NCBI RefSeq assembly: GCF_026210795.1
Contig: NC_089441.1
Coordinates: 3,162,001 to 3,226,000, forward strand
DNA length: 64,000 bases
Origin: Rhizophagus irregularis
Taxonomy: Eukaryota > Glomeromycota > Glomeromycetes > Glomerales > Glomeraceae
Direction of reading: 5' to 3'
The notes beneath the pieces were generated by a model. That model was not told the origin of the DNA and made no database searches. It saw only the letters and a program-made list of their open reading frames with translations. Below are positions 24,065 to 35,095 of the stretch, piece by piece. The position numbers and the translations under genes were made by a program. The first letter of the stretch is position 1. The number at the start of each line of letters is the position of its first letter.

Positions 24065-25583
24065 GGAAGAACCCTAACAGCGTCTTCATAAATGAAATGT
24101 GACCAAGCATTTTCAGTAAAATAAGTTGATGCTACAGTCGAATCAAATTGAATATATGCATTCTGGTATAAACCTTTAGTTACCAAGGATAGCTTTACAA
24201 TATTGCCGAAGTTACTGAAAGCAGCACGAACATTGGCACCTTTTCTATATAAATAAATATCAATGACCTGGATGGTACAATTTTTTGCTGCGGCCTTTTC
24301 GTCCTCAGTCTTATCCGGTTTGATAGTAGTAAATAAAGTAAAGGTAGGCACAGAAGCACCTTCTTTTTGCGAGTTAGTTAGTGACGCAGTATCTCTTTTG
24401 AGTGCGTCATCAACATCTGATTGTGCACTGAAATGAGCGCAGACATAGGATTTTCCGGCCACATTACGTACTGAAGCAGTAGCAACGCCATTGAACCGAA
24501 AATCTCCTAATGTAGGTTTTTCTTATCAGAGGCACTTTTGCCTTTAACCGCGTCTGCAGGAGTCGCAATAACCAGATTAGGCAAGATCAGAATAGAATCT
24601 ACTGGTACTACGGGGATTGTTCTTTGTTGAGTAGATGTAGATGCAGGATCAATGGGTTGATCCATTTCCATATCGGTAGATACAGATCCACCGGATTGGG
24701 CAGTAGAACATGATGCGTCTGTAGTATCAATTTTATGCTGTGGATTCTTGGGCGAAACGTCCAAGGTCAAAGGAGTATTGGCAATATCGCCGGTGCCAGG
24801 GGGAAGCGCATAAGCGTCTTTAATAATGCTTTCATCAATCTCAGTTGAAGTAGGCTGAACTGGTTTCTGTAAAGTGTAAAGCTCAGAAGAGACCTTGGAT
24901 TTCTTGTTCGTATGCTTGCTGGAGGAAGCAGGATGAAGAGTTGAGTTATGGTTGTCGATAAGAATGACAGGCTGTTGAGCCGTTCTTCTTGAAGTTTTGC
25001 TATTTGACATAGTCGTTAGTCCGAAGCTTTGACTAAAAATTTACTAAAAAGTAAGGTAGAAAGTACGTATAAAGGTTTTAGAAAGTTCAAACTTTTGCTC
25101 CACTTTTGATCAAAAAAGCAACGAGAAAGAGTTTTTAATTCCGAAAGGTTTCGGCCAATCAAATTAAATGCTGAAAATGCCAAAATTAGGCCAAAACTCT
25201 GTCTTAATTTTAGCCAAAATTAAAATTCAGCCGAAATTATGACATTGTGTTATGTGATGTTACACTAATTTCCAAAAAAAGCAATTTTTGTTTTCTAGTA
25301 AAATTAGTAAAATCAGTTTCACAAAGGTTACACAAATTTCTAAAAAGGAAATTTATAATATCAATCATTTTCTGGCCAGAATTACGTCTTAAAAATGGCT
25401 AGAATTATACCAATAATTTTGGTCAAATTTCAGACTTTTGGCAATAATTTTAGCATTATAAATTTCGGCAAATTTATTTTTGATTGCCTAAACTTTCGGC
25501 TACAAAAAAGTTTCGGCCTTGGCCTAAATTACTTAATTTCGACAAGCAACCTTAATTTATTAACCATTTAATTTTTCATATTA

Positions 25584-26330
25584 GCGGATTTGTTCACCCT
25601 CTAATTAACATGTTTATTTTAAGGTACTTTTGTTACACAAATTATTACATATGGCGCAGTAGGACCTGGAACGAACATAAAAAAAATTTCATTTAGTTTT
25701 ATTAATACAATAATTTGATAAATTTGATAAATAGTTCTTTTAAACCAAAATACAATAAATATTATTCTTAGCAATACTGATAATATCTGTTGTGAAATCT
25801 CACTTTATACAATAGCTTCTAAATCTTTTTTGTGTAAAAATCAATAATACATATGCTTACAATTTGTTTGAATATAAAAGTTCCTATTTTGTCTACAGCA
25901 AGATAAATAAGAATTAATAATATGTTTTGAAAAATGCAAAAAATGGACAATTTTATGAAAGTTATTATAAAAAAAAAAATTTTTTAAATATTAAATGAGT
26001 TTTAGAATACTTTTATAAATATTCATAGCTATTGTGTCTATATAAATTTTTATTTTACTTTTTGTTTTATTAAAACATACTTACTTTCTAATAATACACA
26101 TTAAAAATACTATGCGGTGGAAATGGGTTTTTTGTTAACGAAATGGGTTTTTTTGTGTCCATTTTACGTTAAATAATTTAAGTTTTGCAAATGTAAATTT
26201 TCACTCAACTTATTATTTAGTCAAGTGATATTCAATCAGGTGATTTTATGACATTACAAACCAGTTTTGGGTGACGGATATTATGAAAATCATTCAAAAT
26301 TTAGCATTATGCAAAAGTGAACAAATCCGC
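25584..26330. mobile_element. Candidate MITE with GCGGATTTGTTCAC ends
   Basis: 747 bp between GCGGATTTGTTCAC and its exact complement GTGAACAAATCCGC. The flanking triplets TTA and TGA differ by one base, which would fit a Harbinger-type TWA target with a later mutation. The AT-rich interior has no coding potential. The borders are good; the superfamily is uncertain. Confidence 0.6.
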
Positions 26331-27097
26331 TGATATGTTAAGTATTTTATTAGTATTTTAAGTAAATACTTAAATGCACGTGATGAAATTTACTACAATT
26401 TACATTATATTTGTATAACAATTTACCTAAATTCATTACAATTTGCATTACGTTTATATAATATTACTAAAAATTTATCTAAATTCATCACAATTTGCAT
26501 TATATATATTTATATAATATTACTAAAAATTACTAAATTTACTACAATTTGTATAACAATTTACCTAAATTCACTACAATTTGCATTACGTTTGCATAAT
26601 ATTACTAAAAATTTGACTAAATTTACCACAATTTACATTACATTTATATAATATTACTAAAAATTTACCTAAAATTTCCTACAATTTAATAATTATATAC
26701 TGAAAAATTTCTCAACATTTGAATTAGAAATTCTGTAGAAATGGTACTGTTTTGATAAAATTTGCCAAATTATAAGTCCTTTATTATTCCAAAATTGTAA
26801 TACCATTTATTTTAATTTACCAGGATAATTCTCAATTTACAAGAAAAATTTTATGACAATGGTCATCATTAAACCTATATACAGTATAAAAGTATGTTTT
26901 CAAATTTAGAATAAAACGGCATTAAAAATATATACTAAATTAATTGAGATAATACCAGAAAAAATCTAAGCTGTTATTAATGTTAAAGGTGGTTATACAT
27001 AATAGTAAAAATATTTTTATAAACTTTTTAGTAATATTTTTTTTATTTTTTTTTAAAAAAATTAATTTTTATAATAATGCAAATAAAATTGTTACAA
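26331..27097. repeat. ACTAAAAATTTACCTAAATTC minisatellite, then AT-rich sequence
   Basis: 26385-26700 holds about five units of 55-65 bp containing TCACAATTTGCATTA and TATATAATATTACTAAAAA, as at 13430-13840. 26700-27097 is AT-rich with nothing I can identify. Confidence 0.6.
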
Positions 27098-27303
27098 ATC
27101 ACCGGCAGTGATCATCACCAGTGTCATGCGAATTTTTTATACTCCAAAAAATAAAATTGCTATAAATCACTAGGGGTGATCATCACCAGTGTCATGCAAA
27201 TTTTTTTATACGCATGATTATTTATCACAACGCGTGATTGTTTTCGACTTTATCATATGCTTTTCGTCATTGTTTAGCTTTATCACGGTTACTTTCTCTC
27301 ACA

Positions 27304-27513
27304 CACACGTCGAATGACCAAAAACAGGCAAAAAAAATGGCTAGAATTGCATAAACTATTCGCAAATTTATATAAACTATTTACAAATAGTATAGGTTAA
27401 TTCGCAAATAGCCAAAAACAGCCAAGAATAGCTAAGAATAGCCAAGAATAGCCAAGAATAGCCACTGCTTTTCACGCCATTTTTTTTGCCGATTTTTAGC
27501 ATTTCGACCTGTG
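27304..27513. mobile_element. 210-bp CACTA-like MITE, copy 1
   Basis: Ends CACACGTCGAATGACC and, on the other strand, CACAGGTCGAAATGC. The 3-bp duplication ACA lies at 27301-27303 and 27514-27516. The interior has repeated AATAGCCAAGAATAGCCAAG and GGCAAAAAAAATGGC near both ends. It is closely similar to 50694-50893, and its ends are related to those of 12761-13204. Confidence 0.85.
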
Positions 27514-27783
27514 ACAGTCTTGTATCTCACTTAAAACCCATAAAGATTTCTTTAGCTAACGATTGTTGCCAATTTATAAGTGGTTTGATAAATAATTTGA
27601 AGGTAAGGAAGTAGTATCACTAGTATCTAAAGTATTTAATTTCATTATTGTTGTTTTCGCTGATTTCATTTTTACCTTTCACTTTGCAACCTACATCAAT
27701 AAGAATTAGTTTGTATAGAAGACTTAGGTAAAACTGTAAAAGAGTACCAACTGTGTTTAATAAGTACTTTTGTAACGCTGCTT

Positions 27784-30510
27784 ATGGAATTCGAATATCA
27801 AGACCAATCACCATCCCAAACTAATTTTGTAATTCCGTTTATGGAGTTCGAATATCAACCATTTGTAATTCCTTTTATGGAGTTCAATTATCAAGGCCAA
27901 TCAACATCCCAAACTAACTTTGTAACGCCACTTATGGAGTTTGATCACCAAGGCCAATCTGACTTTATAACGCCGTTTATAGAGTTCGATCATCAAAGCC
28001 AATCACCATTCCAAACTACAAACATTGTAGTTATAGATGATAACGAAAATACAAATGGACGTTATAACGATGAAAATACGAATGCAAACAAAGTAATACT
28101 AAAAGTTGGTGATACTTTTAAAGACTGAAACGAGGTTGATGTAATTATCAATCAGTACGCAAAACAAAACGGATTCATTGCTATTAAATTCCGTAAAGAT
28201 CTTGATGAAGTTGATAAAATGATCATTCGATGGCGTGTCTATACTTGTTGGAAATCTGGAATCAGTAAACCGAAGAAAGTCGAAGATATTATATTACACC
28301 GTGATGCTACTACAACCAAAACAAATTGTTCATGGCAAGCATCATTTAATTTTGGAAAACGCGTGACTGCTATACATCTTACCAAATTCAACAATATTCA
28401 TAATCATCAATGTGATCCAGTAACTATGGAACTTGCTCCTATGAATCAACGTTTTCCACAAGTAGTTCTGGATAAAATTGAACATTACACCATCAATGGA
28501 CATTTAAGTGCTGGACAACAGTACGATCTCCTTCTTAAAGAATTTCCTCAACATCACATAAAGAAAAAAAATCTATACAATGCAATTCAAAAGTTCTGGG
28601 AAGTTCGAATTCATGATGAGTCTGATGCGGCAATGATGTTCTCATATCTTATAGAGCAGCGTAGTAAGGATCCTGATTTTATTGTTATAACACGATTGGA
28701 AGGACCATCCAATGAACTCACTGGACTTTTTTGGATGACAAGTCAACAGTATAACGAACTTTGGCCTAAATATCACGATATTGTCATATAAGACAATACA
28801 GCCAAGACGAATCGATATGAAATGGCCCTTAGCTTACTTGTTGGTATTGACAACAACTTTAAAACAAAGATCCTTGCTCAAGCACTAACAAAATATGAAA
28901 CGTTAGCTGACTATAATTGGATATTGCAATGCACTTTAGAAGCTACAAGTAATCTTTCACCTGTTGTGTTATTTACAGATGGCAATCTGGCGATGATAGC
29001 TGCCGTTCAGAAGACTTATCCACAAACTCGACATCTACTATGTATCTATCATATTACAGAAAATGTAAAGAAGAAAGCTAAGTCTAAATTGCATGGAGAG
29101 ATGATCAATAATTTCATTGGAGATTTTCATCACATGCACAATAGCTATACTCAATGCCAATTCGAATCAAGATATAAAGAGATGCTCACAAAATATAAGC
29201 CATGTCGAACTTATCTTGAGAAAAAACTTTATCCAAGCCGAGAATCATGGGCGAGGTATGCTATTGGAAAGGTATTCACAGCAGGGGTCGAGTCAACTCA
29301 ATGGGTCGAATTCATTAATGGTGTTCTTAAAAAGCATCTTGACTGTGGTACACTTTTAAAGGAGCTAGTAAGGGAAGTCGAACGTGAATTAGATAAAGAA
29401 TCATATTACAAACGTCTTAATGATTATTATGGATCAAACCCAACAATTAGTCTTCCATCAGCATACGACTCCATCTTTAAAGACATTGATTCTATTTTAA
29501 AGGAATGTTTAGCACCTATACCATTATCACTTCAGAGGGTACAAATGAAACAGGCATTATTATATCAGGGAACATTAATTACAATAGATCAAGTGAGTAG
29601 TTACAAAGCTTTCATTTTAATATAATGTTTGTAGTATGCTAATCCAATTGATTTAAAGGTTAACGAACCTGATAATAATCCTTCAGATATAGTGGAATAT
29701 ATGTATGATATGCTACAAATCAGATTGCAAGACCTTTTATCAAACCTAAATAATACCGAAATCCAGGAAATATGAGAGGTTAGCTATATAACGATAACAT
29801 CATCTACAGCTAAACCACACTATGTAACGATTCTTGCAGACGCAACATCATTTTGTACATGCATGAATATTATTAATCAAGGGATGTCATGCTGACATCA
29901 ATATCGTATTCTACTTCAATCTGATAAAGCCGTATTCCATATGGGCTTCATTCATACGCGTTGGTTTGAGTCTATGCCATCTGAAACATCAAGATACGCC
30001 ACAATTGCTCAAGGAAATAAAACTTACTCAATCAAACTATTGCACTACATTGATCAAATTCGAACAGGCAACGTTTATACATCAACTATTAAGAAAACGG
30101 CTGATAAAAGGATCGAATTTGGTAGTGCGATGTCTATGGCAAAAACTAGTGTCCAAATTGCTGTGACAGAAGGTGCAACAGGAGAACTGACTGGACTTCT
30201 CACACAATTTATAATGAAATATCGATACACTACAGGACTAAATATTGAAGAAGTTCAAGAAGGTCTTTCCTTAAAGGATAGTTGCCAACGACAACCATTA
30301 GTTGTGATAGATAATAATCGCATTCCAGAGATATCAAATCCAGAGTACCACAAGCCAAAAGGCCATCCTCCGAAATGTTATAAAGCGGTAACAGAAATGG
30401 CCAATAAACAAAATATAACTTTTTCTTCCATAACGTGTAGTTATTGTTTAGAAAAAGGTCATAATATTAGAAGTTGCGCAAAGCATAAAGCTTCTGAACG
30501 GGTTGTTTAG
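27784..30510 (+). pseudogene. FAR1-like Mutator transposase with in-frame stops
   Basis: One continuous frame with no frameshift but about six stops. The N-terminus has three or four repeats of a MEFxYQxQSPSQTNFVxPF unit (residues 1-80). A FAR1-type zinc-binding region follows (WRVYTCWKSG, NCSWQASFNF, FNNIHNHQCDP), then the MULE nuclease with DNTAKTNRYEMAL (first Asp), VVLFTDGNLAMIAA (second Asp), HLLCIYHITENVKKK and GVESTQWVEFINGVLKKHL (Glu). A SWIM finger has CTCMNIINQGMSC-stop-HQY, and the C-terminal knuckle is CSYCLEKGHNIRSC. Stops: TGA 28126 (expected Trp in FKD-W-NEVD), TAA 28789, TAA 29623, TAG 29632, TGA about 29773, TGA about 29893. It is dead but recently so. Confidence 0.88.
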
Positions 30511-31124
30511 TAAATGTAGAGTTTGGTAGGGTAGCTAATAAAAATGCACCAGCCGCTATGTACATTGTATTATATTTAATTGGTTTAATCAAATTTTAGA
30601 ATTACGATAGACGCGTATGTATAACATGCTATAAATTTTTAGAGTTTAAGTTTAGGAATAGCGGCATTTTGTAAATAAATTAAATAAATTACGTTTGTGG
30701 TAAATTTAACTGTTAATGCGCTTTATTAATTATAATCGAAGTGATTTAAATATTATCACGTGATAGCGGTGATGATCACCGCCAGTGATAAATAGCAAAC
30801 TCCTAATGCAAAATATGTATAAATACAGTCTTCTTTCGATATAACGAACCCTGCGTTCTGGCTGATCAGGCCTTCGTTATAAGCAATTTTATTAACACTA
30901 TAATGAATTCTTTGGTGTAACATAGCGAATTCTTCGGTGTAACTATAGGCCAGTTCATAATTGTTCGATCGGCATTTTTGATCGGGTTACACTAAATTTC
31001 ATGATCAACGTTCATAATTGAAATGCTTGATCGCATATATTGATTAATCTATGAATACAAAAGTTGTCGCGTAGTCATTACTTTTATTCTTATAAAGTAT
31101 AATTAAAAATTTACAGCAGTTAAA

Positions 31125-32330
31125 ATGTCTAAACACAAGAAAATAAGGGAATTATTATCTTTTTATGTTATTACAGCTTGTCAAGATATGGAAAATGAAG
31201 ATTTATTTGAGGAAGAAGGTGATTCAAGTGAAGAAGAAGAGGATGATTTGGTAATGCTTGGACTAACCTCATTACTTGGAATAAGATATTTAGAGCAAAG
31301 ATCTTATCATGTAGCAAAATCAAAAGATTGGTACAATTATATTTTACCAAAATATGAAGACTGTAGATTTAAAAAAATCATTAGAATGAACTCTATAAAT
31401 TTTCAAAAGCTTGTTTCCCTATTAATTACTCATCCAATTTTTCAAAATAATAGTAATCATTCACAAGCTCCTGTTGAATTACAACTTGCAATTTTTTTGA
31501 GAAGAATTGGTTCTAAAGAAGATATATTTGGATTATGTTCAAGATTTGGAATTGCAGAAGGAACCGTTTATTTATACTGTAAAAGAGTAATGATTGCGAT
31601 TTTTTCTTTAAAAAAAACTTTGGTTAAATGGCCAACAGGTGAAGCCAAGCAGAATATACATGAAGGATTTAAAAATATTGGCGAAATGGAAGATGTTATA
31701 GATGCAATAGATGGTAGTCACATTGTATTAGCAAATGCGCCATTAAGGCAACCTGAAACATATTGGAACAGAAAAAAAAGATATTCTATACAATTGCAAG
31801 GAATTGTAGATTACAGAGGTATGTTTATAGATTATGAGATTGGATGGCCTGGCTCAGTTCATGATGCTAAGGTTTATAAAAATTCATACTTTTATCGAAA
31901 TGTTTCTAAAATTATTAAAGGAGAAGAATATTTACTTGGAGACTCAGCATATCCTATATCTACTTTTTTAATTAAACCTTTTGTAAATTCTCAAAATCCT
32001 TCACAAATTCGATTTAATGTAATTCATTCTTTACATAGAGTAGTAGTTGAAAATGCATTTGGAAGATTAAAGAACAGATTTATTGCTTTAAAAGAATTAA
32101 ATGTTAGAGATATTTCTACTGTTGTAAAAATTACTGAATGTGCAATCATCTTACATAATTTTTTAGAACTAAATAATGATAATGTAGAAGAATTATATGA
32201 AAATGATGATGATGAAGATGGTGATGATGATAGTGATAATGATGAAGATATAAATCAAAATGAAATAGTAATGAAAAGAGAAGGAGAAAGAAAAAGAGAG
32301 CAATTAATGAATCTAATTATTAATCATTAA
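31125..32330 (+). CDS. Harbinger-type DDE transposase (HARBI1 family)
   Basis: 401 codons, uninterrupted. An acidic N-terminus (EEEGDSSEEEEDD) is followed by a helix-turn-helix part (LRRIGSKEDIFGLCSRFGIA, EGTVYLYCKRVM) and the DDE_Tnp_4 nuclease: DAIDGSHIVL (first Asp), YEIGWPGSVHDAKVYKNS (second Asp), GDSAYPIS, and VVVENAFGRLKNRF (Glu). It ends in an acidic Asp/Glu/Asn-rich tail and a basic terminus. Length (300-450 aa) and motif order fit HARBI1-like nucleases, which cut DNA together with a SANT partner protein. The start at 31125 precedes all motifs. No introns are needed. Product: nuclear transposase. It looks functional by sequence. Confidence 0.93.
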   Translation: MSKHKKIRELLSFYVITACQDMENEDLFEEEGDSSEEEEDDLVMLGLTSLLGIRYLEQRSYHVAKSKDWYNYILPKYEDCRFKKIIRMNSINFQKLVSLLITHPIFQNNSNHSQAPVELQLAIFLRRIGSKEDIFGLCSRFGIAEGTVYLYCKRVMIAIFSLKKTLVKWPTGEAKQNIHEGFKNIGEMEDVIDAIDGSHIVLANAPLRQPETYWNRKKRYSIQLQGIVDYRGMFIDYEIGWPGSVHDAKVYKNSYFYRNVSKIIKGEEYLLGDSAYPISTFLIKPFVNSQNPSQIRFNVIHSLHRVVVENAFGRLKNRFIALKELNVRDISTVVKITECAIILHNFLELNNDNVEELYENDDDEDGDDDSDNDEDINQNEIVMKREGERKREQLMNLIINH

Positions 32331-32573
32331 TAAAATTCATTTAATTCCTAAATAAATTTATCATAATATTAACGTTATATGAATGTCATCTGTAAATGTT
32401 ATTATGAATATTGTGCAAACAGTATATACAAATATTGAACACTACAAAATAAAACCTTTATTATTGTAAAATTATTACATAAACTTATCACTATTTACAA
32501 AAAAGAAAATTATATTAAAGCTATTAGAAAAAAAAAATATACTAAGATTATCCTATAAGAGAATATTATTTCA

Positions 32574-33666
32574 TTAGTTCATATTGTTTGATTGTTTAAA
32601 TTCCATCTCTTTCAATTTTAATTCATGCTCCATTTTCATTTTCTCTCTTTCAAATTCCCATTTCTGTTTTTCTACTTCTAATTTACCCATTTCAATAGTA
32701 TGATTTTTTTCAATCCTTTCTTTTTCTAACTCAAGCTTTTTTTCCCATACTCTTTCTCTAGTTTCACTCATTGTAGAAATAGCCATAGCAATAGTATCTA
32801 CATTATTTTTTTTTTGATCTTTTAGGTGTTTTAGGTTCCATACCTGAAGATTCTTCGCCATCAATATCAGTAGATCTATTTACTATAAAAGAAGGTGCTA
32901 TATTTTCGCGAGTACCAAAAATAGCATCCATTTTCTCATACCAATCCCAGTCTTTTCTCTCTACACCAGATTTTTCGTTATGAGCTTTAACCTCACCATA
33001 GTATTTGATCATCCTTGCTAACTTGCTTTTAATAGCATTAGGCTCTTTATTTTTTAGTACCTTTACGGACATTTCATTAAACAATTTAGTTTTATTACCT
33101 TTTGTATACTCATCAAAATTATCTGCAATGTATTGAAGTAAAATATCAACTTCATAGACTTGCCAATTGTTATTAGACTCGCCCTCATTACCAGATTTAC
33201 GCTTATTATTAGATTTCTTTTTGTAGTTAACATCCTAAATTAATTTTAATTAAAATAAAATAAATTACAACTAAAAAATTAATAAAGTACTTTTACTCAC
33301 TGTTAATTCTTTTTCGTCATTAATCTTTTCTTTTTCTTGTTGATGATTAATTTCTACATCAGAAACTTTATCATCAACAACATTTTCTTTTTGATATCTT
33401 TGTAACTCTGCAGATTCTCTCTCAAAATAGTTAGGCCCAGAAAAGCTTTGGCCAAAACTGCTTCCATTTTGTATATAAAAACTAGGAGCAACATAACTTT
33501 GTCTTGTTAGTAAGGGATTTTGGTATAAATCCACATTACTTTGTTCACAAATCCCAGTAGAAGGCGAAGGGTATAAATTTCTAGGCTTAATAGGCCTTAG
33601 TAACTTGTTATTTTTATATGAAATATTTACTTGAGGGTTGTTTAAAGGATCTTTCAGAAATTCCAT
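32574..33666 (-). CDS. Harbinger Myb/SANT-like partner protein, one homopolymer shift
   Basis: Two exons on the minus strand. Exon 1 starts at 33666 (MEFLKDPLNNPQVNISYKNN) and ends at a GTGAGT donor near 33296 after KEKINDEKELT. The acceptor near 33238 leads to DVNYKKKSNNKRKS. The SANT/Myb-like domain follows: NNWQVYEVDILLQYIADN, NKTKLFNEMSVKVL, NAIKSKLARMIKYYGEV. The C-terminus is a long charged coiled coil (EKKLELEKERIEKN ... KMEHELKLKEMEF). A run of ten A residues at about 32808-32817 puts the coiled coil in another frame, either a one-base mutation or a sequencing error. Such proteins bind the terminal repeats and bring the nuclease to them. Confidence is high for type, moderate for integrity. 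Confidence 0.8.
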
Positions 33667-34084
33667 TGGTAGAGAGGAAATAAGAAAGAAAAAACGCGTC
33701 TAGTATACGTTTTTACGCGTACTTTACCCTTATTTTATCAACTCGATCATAGCGATCTATGTTTTTGGTGGGTCAAAAAATCGGCTAGTTGATCGTTCTC
33801 GAGGTGAATTTTATTTGTCACAATTTTAGTGTAACCCGATCAAAAATGCTGATCGAACAATTATGAACTGGCCTTATGTTATACTGAATAATTCGTTTCG
33901 GTCATATGATTTATATCGATTTTACCACTGATCGACTGATCGTTGTGGATAATTTTTTTTTTAAAAAAAAAAAGTTACTAGTAATAAACCGAATATAAAT
34001 TCAGTTTAAAAAACTGAAAAAAAAAATAGTTTTATTAATAATTATAATCAATTTTTCAGTTTTTCTTAAAAAAAAAAGGGATTT

Positions 34085-35095
34085 GTTTATTTTTGTAGGA
34101 AACGGACTTCTAGATTTTAGGGAAAAACGAAAAATGGTAAAGTTCTAAAGAGGAGTTTGGGTAAAGAAACGTTCTAATGTTTCTTTTTTCTTTATATTTG
34201 TAGGAAATGACTTGGGAACGGTCTTGAAGGACCTCGGGTAAGTTGAAATAAATGTTGAATGGAGGAAATTTGGAGAATTAACTTAAAAGAAATGTTCTAA
34301 TGTTTCTTTCTTTATTCATTATTGCAGGAAACAACAGGTAACGGTCTTGAAAATCTCGGGTAAGTCGAATGGAGGGAGCGGAGCTTGAGGAATTAATTTA
34401 AGAAACGTTCTAACGTTTCTTTTTTTCTTTATTTTTGTAGGAACGTCTTGGAGATCTCGGGTAAGTTGAAAGGCGAGAATTTGTAAAATTAATTAAAAAG
34501 AAACATTCTAACGTTTCTTTTTTTCTTTATTTTTGTAGGGAAAGACTTGGAAACGGTCTTGGAGGACTTCGGGTAAGTTGAATGGAGGGAATTTTTGTGA
34601 TTTGACTTAAAGAAACGTTTTAACGTTTCTTTTTTTTCTTTATTTTTGTAGAGAACGACTTGGGAACGTCTTGGAGACCTCGGGTAAGTTGAAAGGAGGG
34701 AGTTTTTGTAAAATTAATTAAAAAGAAACATTCTAACGTTTCTTTTTTCTTTATTTTTGTAGGAAATAACTTGGGAACGGTATTGGAGACTTCGGGTAAG
34801 TTGAATGGAGGGAGTTTTTGTAAAATTAATTAAAAAGAAACATTCTAACATTTCTTTTTTCTTTATTTTTGTAGGAAATAACTTGGGAACGGTATTGGAA
34901 ACCTCAGGTAAGTTGAATGGAGGGAGTTTTTGTAAAATTAATTAAAAAGAAACATTCTAACATTTCTTTTTTTCTTTATTTTTGTAGGAAATAACTTGGG
35001 AACGGTATTGGAGACCTCGGGTAAGTTGAATGGAGGGAGTTTTTGTAGATTGACTTAAAGAAATGTTCTAATGTTTCTTTTTTCTTTATTTTTAT
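34085..35095 (+). repeat. Tandem array of micro-exon-like units
   Basis: Eight or nine units with a period of about 110-117 bp. Each has AGAAACRTTCTAAYGTTTC (palindromic), then TTTTTCTTTATTTTTGTAG, then a 20-34-nt block such as GAAATAACTTGGGAACGGTA, then GGTAAGTTGAATGG. The block is bordered by a pyrimidine tract plus TAG on the left and GTAAGT on the right, exactly where splice acceptor and donor would be. The three most uniform units have 33-nt blocks. The array is on the strand opposite the Tigger transposase, inside the same element. Confidence 0.8.

Larger units (their letters stand above)
21846..25010 (-). pseudogene. LINE ORF1: nucleic-acid-binding protein, broken
   Basis: It starts at 25010 with a Ser/Thr/Pro-rich N-terminus. 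A frameshift in an A-run near 24510 is followed by an RRM-like region (IQVIDIYLYRKGANVRAAF, YIQFDSTVASTYF). The inserted element 22904-24064 interrupts at VRVLP; after it the frame resumes LTLPKNKQENRQLHCFKLTG. A 10-bp tandem duplication (ATGCACGTAA) near 22775 shifts the frame. Next come FNYAYVNFLTEEDMVKA and a CCHC knuckle CNFCGNPDHLAKSC, then a basic Asn-rich stretch. Another shift near 22195 precedes the end DPSTHDNEAGGEF-stop at about 21846. The product is presumably the RNA-binding particle protein of the LINE. It sits 65 bp upstream of ORF2. Confidence 0.8.
16129..25136 (-). mobile_element. Full-length LINE with RNase H (copy 1)
   Basis: A non-LTR retrotransposon on the minus strand. 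Its 3' end is a 19-base poly-T on the plus strand (16129-16147), and a 16-bp target duplication AATTCCGAAAGGTTTC lies at 16113-16128 and 25137-25152. ORF1 (21846-25010) is broken and carries an inserted 1161-bp DNA element. ORF2 (16373-21781) is one frame of 1802 sense or nonsense codons with three stops. The duplication and tail show that this copy inserted whole by target-primed reverse transcription. Confidence 0.92.
16086..25554. mobile_element. hAT MITE (TAAGGTTGCTTG family) split by a LINE
   Basis: The left end TAAGATGCCTGCCGAAAC and the right end (other strand TAAGGTTGCTTGTCGAAA) are inverted repeats. The 8-bp duplication ATTTATTA lies at 16078-16085 and 25555-25562. Without the LINE (16129-25136) and its target duplication the element is about 445 bp. 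The right part carries TTTCGGCC words and, at 25280-25385, the shared module ACACAAATTTCTAAAAAGG ... CATTTTCTGGCCAGAATTA. Confidence 0.85.
27098..30797 (+). mobile_element. FAR1/Mutator-type element (borders tentative)
   Basis: The transposase pseudogene at 27784-30510 is flanked by imperfect inverted sequences: TCACCGGCAGTGATCATCACC near 27103 and, on the other strand, TCACTGGCGGTGATCATCACC near 30790. The left one is partly repeated at 27163-27205. No clear 9-bp duplication was found. A small CACTA-like MITE (27304-27513) lies inside the left part. Confidence 0.5.
30947..33874. mobile_element. PIF/Harbinger transposon, nearly intact
   Basis: 2928 bp with about 45-bp terminal inverted repeats starting AGGCCAGTTCATAATTGTTC, differing at few positions between ends, and a 3-bp duplication TAT (30944-30946 and 33875-33877). 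It carries the two genes typical of the superfamily, convergently arranged: a DDE nuclease on plus (31125-32330) and a Myb/SANT-type partner on minus (32574-33666). The very similar ends and open transposase suggest recent activity. Confidence 0.92.

Noticed and set aside
30947-33874. Harbinger with the usual TTA/TAA target duplication
   Set aside because: The observed flanking triplets are TAT and TAT when the ends are taken as AGGCC...GGCCT. I keep the superfamily from the proteins but do not claim a canonical target.
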